Source: Paraescarpia echinospica
Lineage: Eukaryota > Annelida > Polychaeta > Sabellida > Siboglinidae
NCBI GenBank assembly: GCA_020002185.1
Contig: CM034541.1
Location: 30,964,648-31,028,647, forward strand
DNA: 64,000 bases
Reading direction: 5' to 3'
This document shows, piece after piece, positions 23,463-38,400 of the stretch (the stretch's first letter is position 1; each line of letters starts with the position of its first letter). A program made the position numbers and the translations under genes. The notes under the pieces were generated by a model. That model did not search any database and was not told where the DNA came from. It saw only the letters and a program-made list of their open reading frames with translations.

Positions 23463-26400
23463 GTATGTATTAGATGCTACTTGTAGTGTATGTTTAGTTT
23501 TTTAATTATTCAAGCAAAAATAACCAAACCACTATCTAATAGAACTTTCATCTTTCCACCTATTTCACATACATACAATCACAGACTGAAGATAATCAAG
23601 AAAATTTGATTGTTGACAACTTGACAATACTGTTGTATACAGCCATATATTAATAATACAAGTGTGGAATTGTAAGTTTTAAACATTAGGCGTAGTAGGC
23701 AAAATAATATATTTCTGGCAGATGCATTTCAAACAAATGGTGTAAGTTTTGAATGCTGTACAACAAAACACAATGTTCATTCCACTATAAAACTACCCTC
23801 ACGATAAAGTGACACTTTCTGTAAATATATAATGTTTTACACAAATGTTTGTTGTTGTTACTTTTTAGGATCATATCAAATGACCTAAAAATTAATATCC
23901 CTAAGTATTTCAACAACATTTTCTTCACACTTACATAGAATGAGGTGAATCACATTGGTATTGTATTAAAATTCAGCATTTTGTACACATTTATAGACCC
24001 AGATTCATATTGGGCCTTGAAGATACAACATTTTTGTGTTACAACATCAATGATCAGTGATTGTCTTTATGTTTTTTGCGGCAGACCTCTATTGACTTGA
24101 GTGGTGTGCAACTCATGTCAGACGCACTGGCACATCTCCGTGGCTCGGTCATTCCAATCAGTGCGCTCCTCTGCTCACCACCAGAGGGCACTGTGAGGAT
24201 AGAGGCTTTGCTGTCGTCCGACCAGACAGTGTCTGACAGTTCATCAACATGTCAGTCAGTGTCAGACAAACTTGTGCCTACATCTGTGATGCTCAACTAC
24301 TACTTGTGGCGCAGACAGACATCAGAGATACAAGTGGGGAGAGTGGTCTTGATAACATACTCGGGTATATATCACATGTTTTGTAACTTCCGTTACACAA
24401 TATATACTAAATGCAGGGCATTTTGTTTCATCACAATTTTATTACACAATCCAATAGGCAATACAGGTATAAAAATGAAGTTTCATTTAATGGATGTGGT
24501 AGATACTTTAACAGTAATATTTTTATATGGATTTACTGTCATAATTCATTTCAGTACTACCACTGAGTAAGATGAACATGGAAGTAATGACATTGATACT
24601 TAAATAGGACTCCTGGTAAATGACACATACAGAGCATAAATACAGAAGAGTCAAGATTTACCAAGCAGACAGTTGAAAATGAGTGAAGATTTGATCCAGT
24701 GCTCAACTTTCTGATTTAGTCATTTTTACATAATTACATTTGTTTATGTTACCTGAAGATCATGTAATGGACGTTGGTACAGGTTCAGACCGGCAGATCT
24801 TGGCGGAGTTGGAGTTGTGTCCTTTTGTGTGGCCTTCAGAAAAGGACCAGGGGGATTCAACACATACAACGTGAGGGCATCTGTGTTAACACACCAAACA
24901 TTACAGAGGTTCACGTATGACCGTTGTGAACATGAGATCTTGTTTCAGAATCATATTTGCGATAAAGCAAACCTGTGTTAAGTGTGTAGTATGATCATTT
25001 GTGCAGATGTATTATGGTGGAAACACTGGACAAACTAATACATTATGATTGACCAGGGAACCATTTCACTAAGGTATTATTCTCTTAAGGAAAATCTACC
25101 CTAAAGCAGAATCTGATGGAAAAGTCAAGGAGTATTTTCAAAATATGTTTCACTATTAGTGAAACTGGCCACAGATCCAGTAACAAATCGGCAATATTAT
25201 TTCAGGTCTTGCTCCGTCACTTTAAAGTATTCCCAAGTTGCCTAATCTAACTATATAAAAAATAATTCTTATATTATAGTAATTTTAACAAGTGGAATAT
25301 TTTATTAAACAACTGTGCAAATGAAAGTTGTATATATTATATATAATATATATATATATTCTTTTATATACAACAGGAGCTGCCGTGTGGCGACAGAGGC
25401 ATCTGCAGCATGGAGAAACCCACCCGAAGTCTGCATCAGGTTTAACATGACTCCAGGTGGCGCCACTGTCGAGTCGCTCAGCGGCGTGTACGTTCCGCAG
25501 CGTGAGTTGAAGAGACTACCGAGCGAATGTACAATGTTGGTCGTCACGGCAACTGTCCCCCAGGGTGACATCCCTATGCAGTGCTTCCAGTCTGACCGAG
25601 TGTTCTTGGTGACAGACCCCCCACGGAGGGGGGACAAGGGGGGTTGTCTCAAGTGGACACACCTGTTGACTGAACTGTTCACCAAGCAGCTTGTTATGGT
25701 ACGTTCTTGCATTGACATTGTTAGATCAATTTATAACGTTTTCTGTTTCTCTACTGAACACCGGGGTTGAGGTTAAGTTAACTTACTTAAGTAAATTTTT
25801 TTATACCTGGAGTTGGAGTACTTGGACTTTTGAAATGACAAGTACATGTACTAGTATTTGGTCAGTTGTACTTGCCAACAGATCAAGTACATTTCAGGTA
25901 TATCTTGAGTACATAACATGAGTATTTAGAATACAAAATAATATTGCTCTACTGTTTTGCAGTGTGAAGCACAACATTGGATGCCTATCCTGGTTATATT
26001 AATTTTTTTTTATTATACACTGTTTCTTTCATTTAGACACATCAGTATTCCAAGGACAATGATTTCTATGGCTATATTATTTAGATTTGATCTATTCGGA
26101 ATTTGATTTGGGTGTCATTTGGTACATTCTTAGTAAATACATAACAATTGTTGTTATGTTGTTAAGAGATCAATTAATTCAAGTGTTGCTACATCTCGTT
26201 ATATGCTTATTTCATGAAGGATTTGACATCTTTTCTACCTTGTTTCTACAGATTTGTTTATTTAATCTTGGTGAAATCCATCAACCTATTAAAACTTTTG
26301 ACTGAGAATACATACTTTTCAGCTTATTTCTGTATTTGTACAAAAAGCTTACCTTTTCCGGTTTCAACTCGTTAACTTCTGTATACATAATTCAGGTTGT

Positions 26401-29400
26401 AGACTATTTGAGCTCGCAAACGTCCATGCCGTTGACTGCCATCCTCCAGCCAGTGACCTTAACCTCAGCGACCTTGACCTTCATGAGGTCAGGCATGGCT
26501 ACGGTGGTGGAGAAGTTGGTCTTGTTTGGCGCTGGCGGCCGGTTGCAAGAGGAAACAGAGAACTTGATGAGCTTCAAGGAGCAGGCCATTAGACGACTGA
26601 TGAAGAACCTTCCGGATGTGAAAGATGAAGAGACAGGTGTGTGGCCTCGGGTATGAATACTAATGAGATGTTTCAGGTCAAAACGCGATATATCCATTTC
26701 AGTTTTGTATTTCATCATCAAAGTTTAACTAAACACTTGTAAATGAAGTTGGTATATATTAAGAATCCAAAATCATAGAGAATAGTTACAACTTATGAAA
26801 TATTTGCAGCAGGGGTTGAGCAAAATGTGATATTAAACTATTTTGTTATCATAATGATGTATATCCAAACAGTGTGTGCCATCACTCTGTGTAGGAGCAT
26901 GCATAGCAAAGGGGTGCTTGTTGATTTATAGTGGATATATCGTGTTTTGCTAAAAAAAGACATGGAAAGGAAATTCAAAGGATGGTGCTTATCACGTTTT
27001 TTAAATAAACTCATTTGTATACGTTGCTTAATGGTGATTTACAGCGTTTCTGTAACAATTAAATAGTAGTTCCTAGCTTAATGCGTACAAAAACAAATGT
27101 TTCATCTGTGTTTGGGTGAAATTTTAAAATATGCATCACTTAATACGTCATCATCCCCTCGTTGGTCACAATCTTTCTCGGAATTATTATTAATATGTCA
27201 TGATGCCCTTGTTGGTGACGACCTTCCTTGGAATTATTCTAGCTCACTGTTCAGGGATTTGAGTAATAGCTTGGTGAGTTTTGTAGGCATTGAACTGTTG
27301 AATTCAAAAGTTGTTTCTGTTTCATTAAAACTTATTTGTGCATTAGGTATGTTCATTTATACTATATGAATGGACATATTTGTAACAGTTTATGAGGTGA
27401 CCTTTCTTGGAGATTTTAACGATTGTACCTTTGCACCAGTACTTGGCAATGTTCTTCACCTTCTATGCCGTCACAAATAATGGTAACAGATGTCTGGCTG
27501 TTAGTTCTGCGTCTGCTTTGAATAATTCTGCCTTTTGTGTGTTGTAACTGTGCGGCCCTCCGCAAATCTGCTCAGTGATTCTGAAGATGGTGCGTTGTTC
27601 TTGGTGTTCTGCTGCTCGTTCTGCCTTTAAGTTGTCCATGTAGCGTCTCTTGTCTCTTCTTGCAGACTTCTTGACCAGCTTGTTTGCTTCACCATAGAGG
27701 GTGCCATACCTTTCTTTCAATCTCTGGGACTTGGCTTTCATCCACTGGGCTTTTGCATGCTTTCTCTCCTTGATAGCTTTCCGTGTGTCTTCAATGAGCC
27801 ACTCCTTGTGCCTCTTCTGTTTCTGTCCTAGTACCACACGACTGGACTCAGTGTATGTCTGCACGACATCTTTCCAGTTCTGCTCCACTTTGTTGTAGTT
27901 TTCTTCCTCTGTGTTTATTTCATCATCTGTGTCCTCCAGTGCAGCAAAGCAGTTGCGCACCTGCAAGATAAACCGTTTCTTGACTTCAGTGTCTTTCAAT
28001 CTTGAAATATCGAAGCGTTTCAACATCCTAATCGCTGTTCCGGTTCTTTTGAGCTTCAGTTTTATGCGTGCCACAACATGGTGGTGATCGCTGCCAACAT
28101 CTGCTCCTCTTCTGACGCGAGCATCTTGTAAATATCTCCTCCATTAGACAGTTATGAGCAGGTGGTCAGTTTGGTTCTTCTCTCTTTTGTTAGGTGTAAT
28201 CCAAGTCAGTTTATTTCCTTGTGTGGTGCCTCCTACAACAAGGTTGCCACTGAAGTCAATCAGTCATTCACCGTTGTCATTTACAGTCTCACGTCCTAAT
28301 TAACCCATCTTCTTTCATGTCTGGCATTTTCTTATCCTACTTTTGCATTCAGATCCCCCATGATGATCCCCCATGATTATCAGCAGGTCATGACGTGATA
28401 TTGTCTCAACCTCTACTTGTAGGCTTGAATAGAATTTCCTCATCTTCTGCATTGTTCGTTGGAGCATAACACTGCAAGATGCTCATGTTCACCTGCTTCC
28501 CTTTAAATCATATAAGAGTCTTTCACTAACATGTTTCCATTCCATAAGAGAAATCCGTAGCCCTTTCTTCAGAATCAAGGCTACACCTCCATGGTGTTGG
28601 ACATCATTTCTGCCAGAGTATAGAATTGTCCCTCCTGTCTGTGTTTTGTGGTCACCTGTGCCTGTCCAACTACATTCACTGATTCCTAGAATGTAAATTC
28701 TATTTCCTCTCATTTCATTTGTGACTTGCGCAGTCTTGCCTGTAGTGTACATAGTCCTAACATTCCAGAATCCTATCTTTGTTTTGGTTTTGGCATCTAG
28801 AACTGATGGTCTTGCGGTGACAGCTTCCCGAAGGCTTTCCCTATCACTGGTCATACTTGCAGTCAGCTGCTCACTGGACACCCAGAAGTAGAGTTTCTTG
28901 TTTCCGTTTCTGTAACATTGTATTTTTTACGAGATGAGGTCGTTGGCCTTATGCTCAACCCCCAAACCTGGAGGACTGGGAGACTGCCTTTTGTCTTGAC
29001 TCTATCCTTCTATCTGCCTGGCATGGTTAGACCTGCCAGGAGCCGAGATTCCCACCAGCGTAGCCCTCCGGATCATCGAGACACACAAGCCACCCCACCA
29101 CGGCAAGGCATCAGTCTCAGTGGGGGTGGTATGAATTGACACAGTCCTAAAATACAAACAAACCCTTTAATGCAATAACTTGAATGATACTTCAATGATC
29201 CAGGCGTGAAGATTCACACAGCAGGAGAATCACAGAACCGACATATGTTCACGAGCAGCTGTTTGGAGGACTGGTATATGCCAGAGGTCAACCCTGCAGG
29301 AACCAGGGATCTTCTCGCTTACTTACACAATGGGTAAGTATAACACAACCAACATATATATATATATATATGTCTTGTTTTTGGAATCATTTCATGAAAA

Positions 29401-32400
29401 ATTGCACCTATTTTATTCTTGTATTTGTCGCGACATGCTAGTTCATGTGCATGTATTGTGAATTAAAATTAATGTGTCTTATAGACTTGTTTTACTTTTA
29501 GTGTATTTGTGGCATAATCACACAATCTTTTCTCCATAACCATTTAACTTTTGCCATATTTTAGGTGAGATAAGCATTTAATAAAACAATTGTAAATTAA
29601 TTTATAAGCACTTATAGTGAAAATGTACCCAGCAAGTTGTTTTCCTTTCAGTTTCATTCAGCCCTCTTGTGGAGTACAAGAACACTTTTCCAGGAACCAT
29701 TTAGCCATTGCCATTTATTAAGAAAAAATAACACAACTTTTTAATTTTGAATCTGCACTGTAGTTTTATTCTTGAGAAAGTCGAGTTGTTAGATTTTATA
29801 TACCATAATGACTTTATGTTTTTAAACACTGTATGTTTTGGACACCACAAAAATATACAAAAATAATTGTTTTCTAAACCGTTTGTTTTCGGACACCTTC
29901 GTTAACTGAGAGATTCAGTGACTAAGACATCAATAGTACAGAGGTGCAATCAACATACGTACTCAAATTTTGTAATAATTTTTTATGTTTCTCTACTGTA
30001 TGTCTTCGGATAGTGGATAATTTAGTAATTTTTAGGTGTCCAAAATATACAGTTGTTACAGTAGTTTTACGTTTTACAGAGAATGTGCCAAGAGTGCGGA
30101 ATGTGTGACCTCACAACGGTGTCACTTACAAAGCCTGCAACAGCACTACATTCAGCAGCGAACGAAACGACTGAATCTCCATGGCAACATGTCAACATCG
30201 ACTGAAGGGTTCACTCCTGACAAAAAGATTAAGTCGTGGCGATCGCCGCGACGGTCCTCAGAACGATCGTCACCCCAGAAACGAACGTCCTCGCCAATCA
30301 AACAACCCACTAGTGCAATAAACGGCAAGGGGAAGACCCCAAGGAAGGGGTTCCTCAAGCGGAAGCATCTTCCACTCCGGCGATCGCCACGGAAACATCT
30401 CAGTCAGGCATCTTTATCGCAAATTGTTTCGACTAAACGACAGAAACTCTCTGATTGCAAAGGTTTGTATCTTCTTGTTGTGTTGCGTAGGTTTTGTTTT
30501 CATGTTTTTCACTAATGTTATTATGTTAGAAAAAGGAAACAGTTATTTTAACTAGTTCTAAAATACACTAGATAAGATGAATTGTGTGGTGTTGATTCCT
30601 GATGTCCTACATCGGTGGCTGTGAGGTCAGACAGGATATCCAGTGGTATTCCAGAGGCTCAAATTAGTGATTATGTTAATACACTAATTTAGTAGCATTT
30701 CAAGTATCCCCTCAGTCACTGAGGTCCACTTGCCTCTTCCTGCGTTCATTTGGTTCCTTAGGTAACTGGGCTCTGATCTACCAATTGGCGATGTATTTTA
30801 AAAAACCACAAAGTTAATTTGACTTTTGTATTTTTAATTAATTATAATAATAATAATAAAGTAACTTCTTTTGCACCTAAATCCTCGGAAACCAAGCTCA
30901 GAGGCGCATCAGTACAAAATGGTTAGTCATTCTTAGAATCGATATGCCAAGGAGCTAAGGTGGATACGCAAGGTTAAAAAGATAAGTTTTTAAATTACGG
31001 CGAAATTGTGTAATGTTTTGAACTGATCTAACACTAAGAGGTAGCATACTCCAGAGAGTTGGTGCAGCAACAGAAAATGTCCTTGTTCCAATATTGGTAT
31101 TGACTAGGAACAAAAAGTAAATCAAAGCTAGATGATCAAAGCTGGATAAGCTTTTTTATAGGCGTAAGCAATAAATATGCTGGTTGCTTACATGAAAGTG
31201 CCTGGTAGGTAATGGTACAGATCTTTAAAAAAATACGATATTCATTCCCCAGGTGGCGTCACTGGGCTTATAAATTGCTACATGCATTGCCATAAATGGG
31301 GCTAGCCGAAATTAAATGGTCATGAGAATGTGTTCAAAATACTGCAGTAGTGACAACTGCTGCCTTTGGTTTGTTGTTTCATGGGTGAGTCAATATTTGT
31401 GAAATGAAAGTCACGGAAACTTTAGGCGATAATGTTAAGCCTAAGCAGTTACTGGACCTTTTATTGTATTGTAATAGGCGTAAGTTTGCAAATGTGTGTA
31501 ATTTTGCACTGCTGTAAAGTTTGCCAATTTTAACGTACCAACAGTATCGCTAGGCGTGGAACTATTAGAGGCCTGGCATCGAATCTAGGGGCCAGTGGGC
31601 ACCCACTAAAACGTGCATCAGAAACACTTTTGCAAGATATTAATTCAACATTGTATAAGACAAACTGGTGGTAAAAACTGTTTTTTTGTTTCTAAGAATG
31701 CAAAAGAAGAAAAGCTTTCATCACACGAATGCATTTTGAGATTTTTCTCAGATCGGCCAAATGTACCAAACTGTGTTGATCCTTCACAAATTGTGATGTG
31801 AAAAACTCATGCCTGAGATGAAAATATACTGTGATGACACGGCAAGACACAATGTTCTACCCTACAAGAAACATTTCTGAGCAAGCAGGCAGTCTGGTCA
31901 TAGTTTTTTCAATAATTAATTAATATATACTTAAGTCAAGACTATGGCCGTGTTCACACTGTGTCTGGTTCGCGTACCGTATTCTAGCGAACTGTTCACG
32001 TCCATTCGACTTTGTGTTGGGTTGCGTTCACACTACTAACAACTGAGCCGACGCGAACCGTTCACGAACCGTTCGTCGTGTACACATTGCATTGGGTTCG
32101 CGAACGGTTCTGACCCAATTACTTGTAGTTAACTCGTGGCATGTCATTTCTTCGGGTCACGTGTCAACGCTCAAAGCGCTGTACAAGAATCCAATAATGT
32201 AAAACATTAAGTGTACTTGATATATGAGCACATAAATATAAAATATAAACTTAATATAATATAATAATTATAAAAACAGCCAAATAATTTAATTTAATTA
32301 ATTAAAATAAAATAAAACTGCTATATGAATATTATTAAAATGTATGAAATAATTTATGTTTATATATATAATAATACTTTTTGTAATATTTACATATATG

Positions 32401-35400
32401 CAATCATGGGTAGACAGATAAAGTATGAGTTTAGCAGTAAAATGTCCATGAGAATAAAATACGCAGGTTGCGCGTCATTAGCGAACTGTACGCGCCCACT
32501 AGCGTGTTCACATTACAGAGACAAGTGGGCGCGTACTGTTCGCGTCCACTGAGAACACATCGAGAGGTGGTCTGAGCGGACCCGACACAACGGAACCAAT
32601 GTGTACACAGCCAACTGGACGCGAACTGTCCGCGAACCGTTCGCGCGTCCGCTAAAATTACCAGTGTGAACACGGCCTATGATAACTATGTTGAAGGTAT
32701 ACTGCCTGCCAAATTGGGTTTAGTAAAGCCCATAACAACTTTCACAATTTGGAAGATACTCCCCGGAGCATGTTCAAATAGTAAACAAAACATCCAGTTT
32801 CAAAACAAGCTTTATTGGCAATACAGCTAAGTCGGGTTGAGTTAACTGTTGTACCCTTTGATGTTCAACAATGCTCACTTTCCCACGGTCAACACATCAG
32901 ACTTCTGTTACAAAATAACAAATTACAATGCTGGCTAATTCCGGGTGGAGGAACTGACTGGCTTCTTTTAATAAATGCACTTTTCTCTCGCCAGAGCACG
33001 CCTCTAGTCGTATCACTCGGAGTCGGACCCACACTGCACCGACTCGCACCGCCCTCATTCTACAGAGGAGTAAGATTGTACTCGCAAAACACCGCAGTGA
33101 GGACTCAACAGGTGACCTTAACCAGGAGGTCGGAGATCAAAGGTCAACCAATGAGGACGCAAAACAGTCAGCTTGTTCGCTCCAATGTAATGTTGCTGGT
33201 AGGTGGCAGCATTTGAGTGTAAACACAGTGTTTCTGAACAATATCACAATTCACATGTCTTTTAATTTATGACATCACACAATTTTGTAATAATTGCCAT
33301 TCCAGCATTTTTATGAATCATATACAAATGTGCTGGCATTGTCTTCGATGATATTATACATTGGCTCCTCATCCCAGGAGTAAAATTTATTTGAGAAATA
33401 GTTGATGGGACATATTTTCACCCACTGCAACAAGTTTGCAATGTATCTTGCCAGATTATGCTGATTGTCAGAACTTGTGGACATTTCGCTCTTTTGATTA
33501 TGATGGATTTAAAGAACATTGTAGTGAAATACATTTTGTTCTTAATATTTAATGTTGGATTTAGGTTTATGGAGAATTTTCAGAATAAGGTCATACACAC
33601 AGTGAAATGCTCGCTGGACATCTTCGTCCTGGTAACATCAGCTGTGTATTTCTTTACACTGAGTCTACATCCTGTGGAACTCAGTGTCACTGTGGCGAGT
33701 AGCTAGAGCATCGAACTCTCAATTGAGAGAACTCGGGTTCGAATCCTGTGCTGCCATTATAAACGCTGGGCCAGTTTGTTCACTCTACATAGCTCCAGTT
33801 CACTTGGCTGTATGAATGAGTACCTGGCTATAGATAGTGGTGACTATTTGTGTACAAATAGTCTTTGTGCATTGATTGCAATGTGGCTGAATGCTTCTCG
33901 GTGAAGTCAAGGTGGTGTTTGATTGAACAGGTCTGCCAGGGAGTAAAGTGTAAAGCACTTTGAGCAATCCTATGGACTGGACACTGCGCTGTATAAGAAC
34001 TTACCTTTACTTTGTTTCATGTCTGTATTTTACGTTTATTCCTCTCAGAGTTCAACACAGAGGCAGACTTTGTACAATGGCTACTGGAGGTATACAAGAA
34101 AGTGACCAGTGCTGACACTGCCCCACTGACCGCTGCACAGGGTGTGGTCAACACAGGACTGGCCTACTTCAAACATACTGACCGCTCCACGCCTCAGGTT
34201 GGTGCTTGTCCAGGGCAGTGATTTCACAGAAGACCTTGAGCTAAATTTTCAAAGTGACTCCCACTGTTTTTAATTGTAAAACTATTGTATATTTTTTCAG
34301 GTAAATTGTGGTTCTCGAATCGCATATAGGTTATGATGTATCCATAACATAGTGAGCAACTGTCTCATTGCCTAGCGGGTAGAGGGGCAAGGCAGAGCTG
34401 ATTGGCTGAGAGGGATATATCGCATTTGTGATAAAAACAGATGGCGTTTATCATGTTTTGAAAACAAACATTCTTTTGTGCACATTGGTTAACAAGTGCC
34501 TTCCCGTTATAGCTACTTTCTATTCATTATAGCTACTTTTTAATCCTATTATAGCTACTCGTTAAGTTTGTCAGTCAAACTATTCCCGTTACAGGTACTT
34601 CATTAATTCCACAATTCAGGAAGGGGGAGCATTAACTATTTCAGATTGCAATGATTTAGAGTAGTAACCTCCACAAATGCAGGGAAAAGTGTATTGTATT
34701 TGGTATTTAGGATATACATACATACTAATTACTGTTAGGTGGAATATTAATATTAATCATAAATATTAGAGTCAACACAACTCACTCATGTCGGCCACTG
34801 GGGTCGAACGTTAGTGGCTTCAATCATCCGTCTCCAGATCCCTCTGTCTGCCATTGCCATCTTCAGCTCCTCCATCTCTAGACCCACGTCTTCCTTTAAG
34901 CAGTCGATGTAAGTTGCTGCTGGTCTTCCTGCCTTGGTTCTTCCATGTGTCAGTTGCCACAAGATGGTCTTAGATGCCATTTCATCCTTATGTCTGTAGC
35001 AGTGTCCAGCAAATCTCAGTCGTCGTCTTCTTATTTTATCAGTGACTTTACACATTCCACTGTATAGTTTTATGTTTGTCAAATGCTGTTGCCAGTGAAT
35101 GTTAAATGCAGCTAGAAGCATTCTTGTATAACATCCGTCTAGTTTGTCAAATTTTGTTCGTCACAACACCACAATAGTTTCATAACTTTCATTCATAACT
35201 TTCATTCATAACTTTCATTCATAAACTTATATATATCATAAAATTATAATGTAAGGCTGTGGCAGATTTTCTTAAACTGTTCATCTTAAGGCCAGACACC
35301 CCAGGTGAAATGGTGTTTTTTGACAAAAATTACTGGAAATGGTTTTCTGCCAGATTATTATACCTTTGTATGCACACTATAAAAAAGTGACAATTACATA

Positions 35401-38400
35401 CCTCTAAGTGAGTTTTAGTCATGGATCAAGCATGTCGATATCATGTAATAAAATCCATTATGCAATCTTTGACAGCCATTTTCTAAAAAAACATTTTTCT
35501 TCAAATTTCTGCACTTGGAAACGGGATATCTCTGGGAGTAATTACGCTATATAAATAATGTTTTCAGTGTTGCATTCATCATATTCTACTGTGTGCAATG
35601 ATCAGACACTTTTTTTTAAATCGTGAATAGTTTGAAAGATATAGCCATATTTGTTGCCAAAAAACAAGATTTTTTTCTTCATATTTTACCCAAAAAATTA
35701 TTTAAAATATAAAAACACAACATTAAAAAAATGCTCTGATCATTGCACAATAGAATCTATAGAGAATAGGGATTTGCAAGAATTATAACTATATAAGAGT
35801 TCAATAAAAAATGGCAGTGTTTCCAAATTTGCCAATATTTGCTCAAAATGGTGGCCATTTTGTTTGTTACCATGGAAACGGGGGGTCTGGCTGAAAAAAG
35901 TTCAATATAATTATTTTACTCAGTAAGACCCAATTCATGCATTGGGCAGACAAAATTGAACTGTTTGCACAAATAAAAAAATAATCCTATCTGCCTGCCG
36001 TATCTGACCTTAACCATGCATCAAACTTTGATGTGCATAATTATGACAAAGTATTTTATATATATATTTGTTTTACTCTCTTAATCATCAAACTGTGCTG
36101 AATTATCAGTAAAAAATCAGTGTTTTGTATTTAGTACAGTCTTCAAATAAAAAATGTGTGACTTTATTTCCTGGGAGTTTTCCTAACCAAAACATGCATC
36201 TTTATTTCCATACATTTTCCTGCTGAAAACAGCCAAAACATCACATAAAAAGGTAAACTGACTGAAATAAGTAAAAAATATCACTCACTTCACATGTTCC
36301 ATGTTTGTTCACAGAGCAGGCTTTGTTCGGTGATCAGTGAGCATCTCCTGGTGAGCAGTGGAGGAATCAGAGAGAAGTACAAAGGGCAGGAAGGTGACGC
36401 AGTCGGCAACACAAAAGTCACCGAGTCGGTATTGTTGGACACGTTAACAGAACTTGCCTGTGTTTGTTGTCGTTGATTTGTCTGACTTTGAGTACAGTTG
36501 AACCTTGCTTTACAGTCACCTCAGTAATACAGCCACCTTGCAATTAAGGTCGCCCCAGGGCAGTTCCAAATTATTTCTGTAAGAGTAAAGTATACAAAAT
36601 TAGTCCCGCTAATAAGGTCACCTCGCTACTCAGGTCACTTTTGCCCAGTCCCAAAGGTGACCTTAATATGGAGGTTCCTCTGTAATTGTAATTCCTTTGC
36701 CGCCTAAATGTGTTTGTTAATTGCCCTTCATGGAAACAAAGGTATTGTTCCACTTACCAGTTTCGGTAAAACTTAAACCCCACTTGTGTCAGATCAACTC
36801 AAATTATCTTATTTTGTTAAATATACAAACCGTAATTTATATGTGTTACTTAGAATACTAATAGCATCAAATGAGTCTTTATAAAAGACACTGCTATTTC
36901 ATGTTTTGTGATTAGCCTTTTTTTTTTTTTTATTGTATTGTCAGGACACTTGCCTTGTCTTTTTATCAACGTGAAGCAATGTTCATGCAATCTTCTTGCT
37001 TGTCTCCAAATGTTAAGTTTTAAATGTTTTTCAGATACCAGTTCCAGACAGTACTGTTGCTTGAACTTCACTGTCTTCAAGCATCAAACAATGACTGCTC
37101 TACCTCGGATGAAAGAACATCTTCTCACGAGAAAACAGTTCAGGAGGTAAATTAATAAGATTGTGTTTTCTTACGCAGCATAAGCACAAAATTGATTGAA
37201 ATTAATTATACTAATCAAGTAATCTTATTTTTTAAATGCAGTAGTTGTTGAATAAAATGTTATATTATTGCTTGCTTAATGCAAAATTTATTTTGGCCTG
37301 GATTTTTATTATTTAAAAAAATACATAAATATATACAGTATTCTTCTTATGATTGCCTCATCACTCTTTGTCTTTTCTGTCACACTCTCTTCTTTTACAG
37401 AAAAATCTCAACACACAGTGATGTCTGGCAAAAGCTGGCAGTACCCCACCCAAAAATTCACTGAATGAATTCCCTTAAGGGAATTAAATAAATGATAGCT
37501 TGTATGACGCGATCACCATAACTAAGTAAATAAATTGCGTAAACCTCCTAACAAGTGGATAATGAATACTAGGTTGGTTTTAGTTTTCAATAATAAATCT
37601 CAAGCGTGGTGAGCAACAATTTTAATCTACAGTCAGACAATGGTTTATATGGCTCCAAAACGTTGTTGACTTTTGTTTGTGTGATGATTTCAGCTGGTGA
37701 CGATGTTACGAGCGATGTCGTTTCTCAAGGACCCAGGATTCCTTGGGTCTTACCTCTCTGATGTCATCCTACCAACGTAAGCCGCAATTCACTTGATTTT
37801 CTAGTTATAAATATTTCTCTTGTCATAATTATATATATATATATATGTGTTATATATAAAATTGTATACTTTTGTATATAATATATCTATATATATGTTG
37901 GGTGCTTTTGCTGGATCTGCACAGTCTGCCATCTGAACAATCTGCAGATTGTGCTAAGAATTCCTTGGACATGTGAAGAACCGCAGATTGTGCACCCATC
38001 TGCAGGTTTGTCTGTGTCACAATCAAAAACTTGCACATGACCTCCGTCAAGCTGTGCCTTTTCGAACATTGTTGTTAACGGTTATATACGTGAATTACAT
38101 TACTACTGCAGCACGACGTCTCATAAATCAAACATTCCCACATACAGTGGTTACTTTAACAATTTTGCCTTATGGTTTTGGGACCAGAATTTCAGCAAAA
38201 TATACAACGGAATGTCCGAACCGACCACTTGTCCGGTATCCATTTAATCATGGCTTGACGGACTTTATGCTAGGCAACCAGTCATGTAATAGGAAGGTCA
38301 ATTGGTCCGTGTTTATTAATTTGCGCAATCTACAGATTATGTTCGCGATCTACACCAATACACCTCCAGACATCAATGGCTGACCCCTCAAGTCTAGAGC

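Noticed and set aside
37394..37461. Extra TICRR exon after CTTCTTTTACAG
   Set aside because: The acceptor is good, but the phase required by exon 10 gives a stop within seven codons and exons 10 and 11 already join in frame.
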